This document shows positions 7,018 through 13,608 of a stretch of 13,658 nt of DNA, piece after piece. Source of the stretch: Soonwooa sp. GTDB taxonomy: Bacteria; Bacteroidota; Bacteroidia; Flavobacteriales; Weeksellaceae. How positions within the stretch are numbered: the stretch's first letter is position 1; each line of letters opens with the position of its first letter. The translations under genes were made by a program, and so were the position numbers. The notes below the pieces were generated by a model. The model was not told where the DNA came from, did no database searches, and saw only the letters and a program-made list of their open reading frames with translations. The stretch lies in contig NZ_JASLDS010000031.1 of the NCBI RefSeq assembly GCF_030151385.1, forward strand, positions 1 to 13,658. The letters are read 5' to 3'.

Positions 7018-8232
7018 ATGCTTAATAAACTCAAAATTATCAACGATCCAGTTCACGGTTTTATCAAGATTCCTCACGAGATTCTGTACGATGTTATCGA
7101 ACATCCTTATTTCCAGAGACTTCGTAGGATTTCTCAAACAGGATTGTTGTCGTTGGTTTTTCCAGGTGCCAAGCATACGAGATTTCATCATGCTTTGGGC
7201 GCGATGCATTTGATGTTTACGGCACTCGAAACATTGAAGTTAAAAGGCGTTTCGATTTCCAAGGAAGAAGAAAAAGCGGCTTTGTTGGCGATTTTGTTGC
7301 ACGATGTTGGACACGGACCATTTTCTCATGCGTTGGAAAACCGATTGATGGACAATTGGCATCACGAAAAGTTGTCCTTATTATTAATGACAAAACTAAA
7401 CGAAGAATTTTCGGGGGAGTTGACTTTGGCGATTGAGATGTTCAAAGGGCAATATCCGCGCAAGTTTTTCAATCAGTTGATTTCGTCGCAGTTGGATGTC
7501 GACCGTTTGGACTATCTAAAGCGTGACAGTTTCTACACGGGCGTCTCCGAAGGTAATGTTAATACGCAACGTATCATTTCGATGCTTAATGTGTCGAACG
7601 ACGAGTTGGTTGTTGACTCCAAAGGAATCTATTCTGTGGAGAATTATTTAACGGCGAGAATGTTCATGTATTGGCAAGTTTATTATCACAAAACGGCGGC
7701 TTTGTCAGAGCATCTTTTGGTGAAAATTTTGGGAAGAGCCAAGAAGTTGGTTTCCGAAGGAATGGCTTTGGACGCGCCAAAATATTTAAAATATTTCTTA
7801 GAAAACCAACATTTTGAAGAAGAGAACGAACTCAATTTGAGAAACTTCACCATGTTGGATGATATGGATGTTTTCCAAGCGATAAAATCATGGACAGAAT
7901 CAGATGATTTTGTATTGGCATATCTTTGCAAAGCAGTTATCTATCGCCACTTTCCGAAAACGATGTCATCGTCGCAATATTTTTCCGAAGACTTTATTCA
8001 GACCAAAATTCAGAAGACCAATCACTTTTTCGGTATCCAAAATGGCAACGAGTTGGTGGATCAGATTTCACGAAGTCTTTTGCCTTATGACACCGAAAAG
8101 CAGCCGATATTTTTGTTAGACAAATCGGGCAAAAAAATCAAATTGGAAGATTCTGAAAATCAGATTTTGTCATCTTTTATTAATCAAGTTAATACAAAAT
8201 ACATTTTGTCATTTCCACGAGAGGTCATGTAG
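7018..8232 (+). CDS. HD-domain phosphohydrolase (dGTPase/SAMHD1-like superfamily)
   Basis: Cytoplasmic metal-dependent phosphohydrolase of 404 residues. The HD metal site is complete: RFHHALG (55-61, His58 as ligand), LLHDVGHGPFSH (93-104, His95 and Asp96), and LDVDRLDYLKRD (159-170, Asp162), which line up by eye with the four metal ligands of SAMHD1. The N-terminal NDPVHGFIKIP (9-19) and FQRLRRISQTG (32-42) are also typical of this branch. Related proteins hydrolyse dNTPs to deoxynucleosides and triphosphate, but many bacterial members have no assigned substrate, so I call only the superfamily. Length and C-terminus look complete. The gene sits between the divergent peptidase and the lipid A cluster. 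It has its own promoter box, and the roughly 490-base gap to lpxD argues against it being part of that operon. It uses TTG for leucine heavily, but the coding looks normal. Confidence 0.88.
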   Translation: MLNKLKIINDPVHGFIKIPHEILYDVIEHPYFQRLRRISQTGLLSLVFPGAKHTRFHHALGAMHLMFTALETLKLKGVSISKEEEKAALLAILLHDVGHGPFSHALENRLMDNWHHEKLSLLLMTKLNEEFSGELTLAIEMFKGQYPRKFFNQLISSQLDVDRLDYLKRDSFYTGVSEGNVNTQRIISMLNVSNDELVVDSKGIYSVENYLTARMFMYWQVYYHKTAALSEHLLVKILGRAKKLVSEGMALDAPKYLKYFLENQHFEEENELNLRNFTMLDDMDVFQAIKSWTESDDFVLAYLCKAVIYRHFPKTMSSSQYFSEDFIQTKIQKTNHFFGIQNGNELVDQISRSLLPYDTEKQPIFLLDKSGKKIKLEDSENQILSSFINQVNTKYILSFPREVM

Positions 8233-8242
8233 TATTTAGGCA

Positions 8243-8399
8243 ATCCCTTGCGGATTTTTCCTAGCTTTTCTACGCTCAATCCGCAAGGTCGGGCTATTCG
8301 CTCTATCTTTAACTTGGCAGCTCGGACGGCTCCGCTACGCTCCGCCGCCTCACGCCAAGCCAAAGGATGCCGCTTCTATCCCTATTGCGGTTAGGGATA
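8243..8399. repeat. GC-rich intergenic element of three inverted repeats
   Basis: A compact non-coding element, much richer in GC than its surroundings (51 of 80 bases in 8281-8360). Stem-loop 1: CCTTGCGGATT (8246-8256) pairs perfectly with AATCCGCAAGG (8278-8288) around a 21-base loop. Stem-loop 2: CTTGGC (8313-8318) pairs with GCCAAG (8354-8359), extended outward by CTTT/AAAG (8307-8310 with 8362-8365) and inward by CGGC/GCCG (8327-8330 with 8344-8347); its apex holds GCTCCGC twice (8329-8335, 8339-8345). Stem-loop 3: TATCCCTA (8377-8384) pairs with TAGGGATA (8392-8399) around TTGCGGT. ATCCCT at the left end and AGGGAT at the right form a short terminal inverted repeat. No T tract follows, so it is not a normal terminator. 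It resembles the GC-rich REP-like intergenic repeats of Flavobacteriia; family membership needs a genome search. Confidence 0.7.
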
Positions 8400-8700
8400 A
8401 TAAGAAATTCTGGTTTCCAAAATTTAATAATATTTTAATTCCATTAATAATTCAATAAGAGGATATTTTTGACGTTTTTTTTCGAAAATTAATAATGTGT
8501 CAATTTTTGCTTTTGCATTAGTTTTTCAATCAAAATAATCAAAAAATTACCAGTTTTAGCTTTTAAGGCTATTTAGTTTATCTGCGTTAGTGGAGGATTT
8601 AGAAAAAATTATCTTTAAAAAAAATCAAAGATTTTAGGAGAAAAAAAATATTTGACAAAATTGTAAAAAGTTATCAAAAATGTAATGTGTAATTAAGAAA
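8400..8700. other. AT-rich non-coding gap upstream of lpxD
   Basis: About 300 bases of very AT-rich sequence between the repeat element and the lpxD promoter. I see no open reading frame with a plausible start, no RNA gene and no terminator. One exact -7 box match on the plus strand (TATTTTTG, 8464-8471) is far from any gene and could serve a long lpxD leader or a small RNA, or be chance in T-rich DNA. Confidence 0.6.
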
Positions 8701-8704
8701 TTGT

Positions 8705-8712
8705 TATCTTTG
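8705..8712 (+). promoter_or_regulatory. -7 promoter box immediately before lpxD
   Basis: TATCTTTG is an exact TAnnTTTG match ending 6 bases before the ATG at 8719. With normal spacing the transcript would start near 8716, giving an almost leaderless mRNA. It overlaps the region that an in-frame TTG start at 8701 would use, which is one reason to prefer the ATG. Confidence 0.6.
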
Positions 8713-8718
8713 CACGAT

Positions 8719-9738
8719 ATGGAATTTACTGCGGAGCAAATAGCTAACTTTATAAATGGTAAAATCATCGGTGATAAAAATACAGTTATTACTGGGGTTT
8801 CGCCTATAGAAAATGGCCAAAAAGGTCATTTATCTTTTGTAGCTCAAGAGCGTTTTTCACATTTCATAGACACGACAGAGTGTTCTGTACTTATCGTGTC
8901 TCAAAATTTGTTGAAAGAAAATCATAGCTATTCACCTGTCATTATTGCGGTGGAAGATGCCTATCTTTCGTTTCAGATTTTGATGAATCTTTACAACGAT
9001 CTCAAAAAGAAAAAATCAGGAATCGAGCAACCATCTAGTATTAGCCATTCTGCAGTCGTTGGAGAAGAAGTCTATATTGGTGCATTTACTTACATTTCAG
9101 ATAAAGCCGTTATTGGCGATAATACACAAATCTATCCGCAAGTCTACATCGGAAAAGGCGTTAAAATCGGAAAAAATTGCAAAATTGATTCTGGTGCGCG
9201 TATTTACGATGGCTGTGTTATTGGAGACAATTGCATTATCCATTCTAACACAGTCATTGGAGGCGATGGATTTGGATTTCAAGTAAGTCCAGAAGGATTC
9301 AAAAAAATTCCACAATTGGGAAATGTTATCTTGGAAGACGATGTAGAAATTGGCTCAAATTGTAGTATCGATCGTGCAACAATCGGTTCTACCATTATCG
9401 GAAAAGGAACTAAAATCGATAACCTTATCCAGATTGCTCACAATGTGAAAATTGGGCAAAACAATGTTATCGCCGCACAAGCAGGTATCGCAGGTTCAAC
9501 AAAAATTGGAGATTGGAACCAAATCGGTGGTCAAGCAGGAATTGTTGGACATATCGAAATCGGAAATCAAGTGAAAATCCAAGCGCAAAGTGGCGTTAAT
9601 AGTAGTGTGAAGGACAAAGAAGTACTTTACGGTTCGCCCGCGATTGCTGCAGGAGATTATCGTAGAAGTTATGTACACTTCCGAAATTTTGGAAACATTA
9701 TAGAAAGAATTAATAATTTAGAAAATAACAAAAAATAG
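8719..9738 (+). CDS. lpxD: UDP-3-O-acylglucosamine N-acyltransferase
   Basis: Third step of lipid A synthesis: transfers a 3-hydroxyacyl chain from ACP to the 2-amino group of UDP-3-O-acylglucosamine in the cytoplasm; acts as a trimer. The N-terminal uridine-binding domain has LSFVAQERF (38-46), where Phe40 and Phe46 align with the uracil-stacking Phe43/Tyr49 of E. coli. The left-handed beta helix of hexapeptide repeats runs from about 105 to 300. GGDGFGFQ (181-188), SIDRATIG and IDNLIQIAHNVKIG (233-246) carry the active site; His241 is the expected catalytic base. A C-terminal helix (about 315-339) matches the ACP-binding extension. An in-frame TTG at 8701 would add MLSLHD, but the ATG at 8719 gives 339 residues (E. 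coli 341) and sits right after the promoter box. First gene of the lpxD-lpxC/fabZ-lpxA-efp run, 25 bases before lpxC/fabZ. Confidence 0.95.
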   Translation: MEFTAEQIANFINGKIIGDKNTVITGVSPIENGQKGHLSFVAQERFSHFIDTTECSVLIVSQNLLKENHSYSPVIIAVEDAYLSFQILMNLYNDLKKKKSGIEQPSSISHSAVVGEEVYIGAFTYISDKAVIGDNTQIYPQVYIGKGVKIGKNCKIDSGARIYDGCVIGDNCIIHSNTVIGGDGFGFQVSPEGFKKIPQLGNVILEDDVEIGSNCSIDRATIGSTIIGKGTKIDNLIQIAHNVKIGQNNVIAAQAGIAGSTKIGDWNQIGGQAGIVGHIEIGNQVKIQAQSGVNSSVKDKEVLYGSPAIAAGDYRRSYVHFRNFGNIIERINNLENNKK

Positions 9739-9753
9739 AATTTGTTAAAAAAA

Positions 9754-9761
9754 TATCTTTG
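9754..9761 (+). promoter_or_regulatory. Possible -7 promoter box at the lpxC/fabZ start
   Basis: TATCTTTG again, part of a ten-base TATCTTTGCA identical to that before lpxD. It ends only 2 bases before the ATG at 9764, so transcription from it would begin at or inside the start codon. No -33 TTTG at the right spacing. It could be a true leaderless promoter or a chance match. Confidence 0.35.
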
Positions 9762-9763
9762 CA

Positions 9764-11161
9764 ATGAGTGATAAACAAAAAACTATACGAGAAGACATAC
9801 ATCTATCAGGTATAGGACTGCACACAGGAAAAGAAGTGAATCTTACCATGAAACCAGCTAAAGAAAATACTGGTTTTGTTTTCGTAAGAACAGATTTAGA
9901 AGGTCGTCCACAAGTTGAAGCGGATGTTAATTATGTAACGACAACGGAGCGTGGTACGACTTTAGAAAAATTAGGTGTCAAAATCCACACTTGCGAGCAT
10001 CTTTTGGCTGCGTTAGTTGGGATGGATCTTGACAATGTTATTATGGAGATGGACAGTTCTGAACCGCCAATCCTAGATGGATCTTCTAAGTTTTTCGTAG
10101 AAGCTATCGAGAAAGTTGGTATTGAAGAACAAACAGCAAATAGAGAATATCTTGTTATTAAAGAAGTTCTTAGCTATGTTGATCCTAACACAGGTTCAGA
10201 AATTACAATTATTCCATCTGAGAATTACGAAGTAACGACGATGGTAGACTTCGGAACTAAAGTTTTAGGAACACAAAATGCAAGTTTAAAGCATCTTTCA
10301 GACTTTAAAGAAGAAATTGCTTCGGCGAGAACTTTTAGTTTTTTACATGAACTTGAGCAATTGTTAGATCATAACCTTATCAAAGGTGGTGACATCAGCA
10401 ATGCTATCGTATACGTGGACAAAGAATTGACGCCAGCAACAACTGAAAAGTTAAAAGTTGCTTTTGGTAAAGATGATGTGTCAATTCGTCCAAATGGTAT
10501 TTTGGATAACTTAACGCTTAACTATCCTAATGAAGCAGCGCGTCACAAATTGCTTGATGTGATCGGCGATTTGGCTTTGGTTGGTGTTAAACTTAAAGGT
10601 CGCGTTATCGCTAACAAACCTGGACATTTTGTAAATACACAGTTTGCAAAGAAACTTAACAGACAATGGAAACTTCAGAAGAAGAAAAATGTTCCAGATT
10701 TTGACTTAACAAAAGAACCTGTGTTTGACATTAATGGAATCATGAGGTTGATGCCTCATCGTCCGCCATTCTTATTATTAGACAAGGTTTTAGAATTGTC
10801 AGATACACACGTGGTTGGTCTTAAAAATGTAACTATGAACGAACCTTTCTTCGTGGGACATTTTCCTAAAGAACCAGTAATGCCAGGTGTTTTGCAAGTA
10901 GAAGCTTTGGCGCAAGCTGGAGGAATTTTAGTCTTGGCAAGCGTACCAGATCCAGAAAATTATTCGACATATTTTATTAAAATTGATAAAGTAAAATTCA
11001 AGAGAAAAGTCGTTCCAGGAGATACGCTTATCTTTAAAATTGAATTAATTGAACCAATAAGACGTGGTATTGTGCATATGCAAGGTTACGGTTATGTTGG
11101 CGATTCTGTCGCTTTGGAGGCAGAACTTATGGCACAAGTAGCAAGAAATAAAGTAGACTAA
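9764..11161 (+). CDS. lpxC/fabZ: Bifunctional LpxC deacetylase / FabZ dehydratase fusion
   Basis: A natural fusion of 465 residues, standard in Bacteroidota. Residues 1 to about 305 are LpxC, the zinc-dependent UDP-3-O-acyl-GlcNAc deacetylase that commits the cell to lipid A: HTCEHLLAAL (75-84) with Glu78 as base and His79 as zinc ligand, RHKLLDVIGDL (260-270) with zinc ligands His261 and Asp265, and KPGHFVN (285-291) with His288. After a basic linker (about 300-318, QWKLQKKKNVPDFD), residues 320-465 are FabZ, the 3-hydroxyacyl-ACP dehydratase: MPHRPPFLLLDKV (330-342), GHFPKEPVMPGVLQ (365-378) with catalytic His366, and Glu380. Both active sites are complete. LpxC consumes the product of LpxA, while FabZ competes for the hydroxyacyl-ACP donor, so the fusion ties lipid A output to fatty acid synthesis. 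Its stop codon is directly followed by the lpxA ATG with no base between, implying translational coupling. Confidence 0.95.
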   Translation: MSDKQKTIREDIHLSGIGLHTGKEVNLTMKPAKENTGFVFVRTDLEGRPQVEADVNYVTTTERGTTLEKLGVKIHTCEHLLAALVGMDLDNVIMEMDSSEPPILDGSSKFFVEAIEKVGIEEQTANREYLVIKEVLSYVDPNTGSEITIIPSENYEVTTMVDFGTKVLGTQNASLKHLSDFKEEIASARTFSFLHELEQLLDHNLIKGGDISNAIVYVDKELTPATTEKLKVAFGKDDVSIRPNGILDNLTLNYPNEAARHKLLDVIGDLALVGVKLKGRVIANKPGHFVNTQFAKKLNRQWKLQKKKNVPDFDLTKEPVFDINGIMRLMPHRPPFLLLDKVLELSDTHVVGLKNVTMNEPFFVGHFPKEPVMPGVLQVEALAQAGGILVLASVPDPENYSTYFIKIDKVKFKRKVVPGDTLIFKIELIEPIRRGIVHMQGYGYVGDSVALEAELMAQVARNKVD

Positions 11162-11950
11162 ATGGTACATCAGTTAGCAGTCGTAGACAAACGTGCCAAG
11201 ATTGGCAAAAATGTAGTTGTGGAAGCTTTTACCACAATTAGCGGAGATGTAGAAATTGGAGAAGGAACATGGATTGGTCCTAATGTAACCATTATGGATG
11301 GTACCAAAATTGGAAAAAACTGCAAAGTTTTTCCAGGAGCCGTTCTTGGTGGTATTCCACAGGATTTGAAGTTTGATGGTGAGGATACGTTTGTATACAT
11401 TGGTGATAATACCGTCATAAGAGAAGCTGTCACAATTAACCGCGGTACCAAAGCTTTGGGATATACAAAAGTTGGAAACGACTGTTTGATTATGGCAACA
11501 GCGCACGTCGCTCACGATTGTGTGTTGGGTAATAATGTAATTATTGCCAATGCTTGCGGAATTGCAGGTCACGTAGAAATCGGTGATTACGTTGTGATGG
11601 GTGGTTTAAGTGCCGTTCAACAGTTTTGCAAAATCGGAAAACACGTGATGATTTCTGGTGGATCATTGATCAGAAAAGATATTCCTCCTTATGTTAAAGT
11701 TGCTAGAGATCCAATTTCCTATGCTGGTATTAACTCGGTAGGACTTAGAAGACGTGGTTTTAACAATGATAAAATTTTTGAAATTCAGAAGATTTATCGT
11801 GCTATTTTTCAAATGAAAATGAACACCACACAAGCAATCGAATTCATCGAAAAAGAAATGCTACCAACGGTAGAAAGAGACGAGATTTTAACCTTTATCC
11901 AAAACTCACCGCGAGGTATTGTTAAAGGCTACGGCTCATCAAAAGATTAA
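11162..11950 (+). CDS. lpxA: UDP-N-acetylglucosamine O-acyltransferase
   Basis: First enzyme of lipid A synthesis: transfers a 3-hydroxyacyl chain from ACP to the 3-OH of UDP-GlcNAc; soluble homotrimer. 262 residues, as in E. coli. A beta helix of hexapeptide repeats spans about 5-185, followed by a helical C-terminal domain with SVGLRRRGF (192-200). ATAHVAHDC (112-120) holds the catalytic His118 (E. coli His125), and AGHVEIG (135-141) holds His137. AVQQFCKIG (151-159) and IRKDIPPYV (170-178) are family motifs. By hand alignment, the residue matching the E. coli chain-length ruler Gly173 is Arg182. The ATG begins on the base after the lpxC/fabZ stop, so the two are co-transcribed and probably translationally coupled. 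efp follows after 34 AT-rich bases without a promoter box, suggesting the operon continues. Confidence 0.95.
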   Translation: MVHQLAVVDKRAKIGKNVVVEAFTTISGDVEIGEGTWIGPNVTIMDGTKIGKNCKVFPGAVLGGIPQDLKFDGEDTFVYIGDNTVIREAVTINRGTKALGYTKVGNDCLIMATAHVAHDCVLGNNVIIANACGIAGHVEIGDYVVMGGLSAVQQFCKIGKHVMISGGSLIRKDIPPYVKVARDPISYAGINSVGLRRRGFNNDKIFEIQKIYRAIFQMKMNTTQAIEFIEKEMLPTVERDEILTFIQNSPRGIVKGYGSSKD

Positions 11951-11984
11951 ATTTAAAAATCATAAAATAAAGAATTAAATATTA

Positions 11985-12548
11985 ATGGCAACAACAGCTG
12001 ATATTAAAAAAGGTCTTTGTATTGAATACAGTAATGACATCTACAAAATCATCGATTTTCAACACGTTAAACCAGGTAAAGGTCCTGCTTTCGTAAGAAC
12101 AAAATTGAAAAGTGTAACCAACGGAAAAGTTCTTGATAACACATTTTCAGCAGGTCACAAAATTGATGAAGTTAAAGTAATTACTAGAAAATTCCAGTAT
12201 TTATACGACGACGAAAATGGTTTCCACTTTATGAACAACGACGATTTCTCTCAAATCTACATCAACAAAGAAATGATTGAAAACGCACAATTCATGAAAG
12301 CTGGAGAAGAGGTAACAATCATCTTGAAAGAAGTTGATGAGACGCCGCTTTCTGCTGAGATCCCACCAACAGTATATTTGGATGTTGTAGAAGCTGATCC
12401 AGGTGTTAAAGGTAACACAGCAACTAACGCTCTTAAAAATGCTATCGTAGAAACAGGTGCTAGAGTTTTGGTACCATTGTTCATCGAAGCTGGTGATAAG
12501 ATTAAAGTAAATACCGAAGACGGTTCTTATCTGGAAAGAGTAAAATAA
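11985..12548 (+). CDS. efp: Elongation factor P
   Basis: Translation factor that binds between the P and E sites and relieves ribosome stalling at polyproline stretches. 187 residues, the normal length, with three beta-barrel domains: a KOW-like N-terminal domain (1 to about 64), the OB domain II (about 65-127) and the C-terminal OB domain III (about 128-187) with the signature GNTATNALKNAIVETGARVLVP (141-162, cited in part: GNTATNALKNA). The tip loop reads HVKPGKGPAF (27-36), putting Lys32 at the site that is modified in E. coli (Lys34). A lysine here rules out arginine rhamnosylation. The flanking PGKGP is the palindromic loop reported for EF-Ps that work with unmodified lysine, though modification cannot be judged from this window. 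It lies in the same direction as lpxA and is followed by a strong terminator. Confidence 0.96.
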   Translation: MATTADIKKGLCIEYSNDIYKIIDFQHVKPGKGPAFVRTKLKSVTNGKVLDNTFSAGHKIDEVKVITRKFQYLYDDENGFHFMNNDDFSQIYINKEMIENAQFMKAGEEVTIILKEVDETPLSAEIPPTVYLDVVEADPGVKGNTATNALKNAIVETGARVLVPLFIEAGDKIKVNTEDGSYLERVK

Positions 12549-12555
12549 ATAATGT

Positions 12556-12586
12556 AAGCGTTTTGATTTCCAAAGCGCTTTTTTTT
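12556..12586 (+). terminator. Rho-independent terminator after efp
   Basis: AAGCGTTTTG (12556-12565) pairs with CAAAGCGCTT (12571-12580), ten pairs with one G-U wobble, around the loop ATTTC. A tract of eight Ts follows (12579-12586). It would end the lpxD-lpxC/fabZ-lpxA-efp transcript and separate the next gene. Confidence 0.9.
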
Positions 12587-12603
12587 GATAAATACGTATT
12601 ATT

Positions 12604-13503
12604 ATGACATTTAGCCAACCGCAAACGCTTAAGACTATTGCAGATCTTATACAAGCAAAATATGTCGGCTCTGAAGATTTTCAAATTTTGGGAACTAACG
12701 AAATTCACCGTGTTAAAGCTGGAGAAATTGTATTTGTTAACCATCCCAAATATTATGATAAAGCATTAAACTCGGATGCGACAATTATCTTAATTGACAA
12801 GGAAGTAGATTGTCCCGAAGGAAAAGCTTTGTTAATTTCAGAAGATCCTTTTGGAGATTTTAATAAAATTAATACACATTTCACGAAAATTACTAACTTT
12901 TTTGGGGAACTTTCTAAACCAGAAATCGGCGAAAATTCCCAAATCCATCCAAGTGTAACTTTTGGTAACAATGTTAAAATAGGGAAAAATTGCATTATTT
13001 ATCCTAATGTTGTTATAGGAGATGAGACAATTATTGGAGATAATGTTATTATCCAATCCAACACGGTTTTGGGAGGAAATGCTTTTTATTACAGAAAGTT
13101 AAATGGCAACTATGACCGATTAATTTCTGTTGGGAATGTTGTAATCGAAAACAATGTTGAAATAGGCGTTGGATGTACGATTGACAGAGGTGTTACAGAT
13201 ATTACATTAATTGGCGAAGGCAGTATACTTGATAACCAAATCCAAATCGGACATGATACAGTGATTGGGAAACGTTGCTTAATTGCATCACAAACAGGAA
13301 TTGCTGGATGTTGTGTTATCGAAGATGATGTGACAATTTGGGGGCAAGTTGGTATGGCGTCAGGTCTTAGAATTGAGTCTGGAACGGTACTTCTTGCGAA
13401 AACAGGTGTCAATCGAGATTTGAAAAAAGCAACTTATTTTGGCTCAATTGCAGAAGAATTCCGCAGTTATCTAAAAAAAGAGGTGAAACTAAAGAATCTC
13501 TAA
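12604..13503 (+). CDS. Second, divergent LpxD-like N-acyltransferase
   Basis: A 299-residue paralogue of LpxD. The N-terminal domain keeps the uridine-pocket pattern: IVFVNHPKY (42-50) places Phe44 and Tyr50 at the uracil-stacking sites. The hexapeptide beta helix runs about 105-270, with TIDRG (192-196) and ILDNQIQIGHDTVIG (208-222), so the catalytic His217 is kept. It differs from the first LpxD in three ways: the GGDGFGFQ active-site loop is GGNAFYYRK (157-165); the following strands are more diverged; and the C-terminus stops after FRSYLKKEVKLKNL, so most of the helix used for ACP binding is missing. Such copies are usually annotated as LpxD, but whether this one acylates lipid A precursors or another UDP-sugar is unknown. 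It lies after the efp terminator with no clear promoter box, and 105 bases before sucD. The ATG at 12604 aligns with the family's start. Confidence 0.82.
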   Translation: MTFSQPQTLKTIADLIQAKYVGSEDFQILGTNEIHRVKAGEIVFVNHPKYYDKALNSDATIILIDKEVDCPEGKALLISEDPFGDFNKINTHFTKITNFFGELSKPEIGENSQIHPSVTFGNNVKIGKNCIIYPNVVIGDETIIGDNVIIQSNTVLGGNAFYYRKLNGNYDRLISVGNVVIENNVEIGVGCTIDRGVTDITLIGEGSILDNQIQIGHDTVIGKRCLIASQTGIAGCCVIEDDVTIWGQVGMASGLRIESGTVLLAKTGVNRDLKKATYFGSIAEEFRSYLKKEVKLKNL

Positions 13504-13557
13504 ATTAATTCTCCGAGAAAAAACAAAAATCAGTATTCACTTTCCAAGAATATTGAC

Positions 13558-13565
13558 TATTTTTG
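13558..13565 (+). promoter_or_regulatory. -7 promoter box for sucD
   Basis: TATTTTTG is an exact TAnnTTTG match, 43 bases before the ATG at 13609, predicting a leader of about 40 bases. It is flanked by an inverted repeat, AATATTGA (13549-13556) and TCAATATT (13573-13580), which could be an operator. No -33 TTTG is evident. Confidence 0.6.
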
Positions 13566-13608
13566 TGTTTTATCAATATTATTTAAAATTTAAAAAAATA
13601 GAAATAAA

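Noticed and set aside
8464..8471. TATTTTTG, an exact -7 box in the long gap before lpxD
   Set aside because: It is about 250 bases from the next start, has no -33 element and lies in T-rich DNA where chance matches are likely; not listed as a promoter.
8701..8718. In-frame TTG start that would extend lpxD by six residues
   Set aside because: The extension (MLSLHD) overlaps the -7 promoter box, and the ATG at 8719 gives the normal LpxD length and N-terminus.
8233..8718. CRISPR array, insertion sequence or tRNA in the long gap
   Set aside because: The repeats are inverted, not regularly spaced direct repeats; there is no transposase frame and no tRNA cloverleaf with a T-arm.
13504..13530. TTCTCCGAGAA as a terminator after the second LpxD-like gene
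   Set aside because: Only about four pairs with a three-base loop, followed by As instead of Ts.
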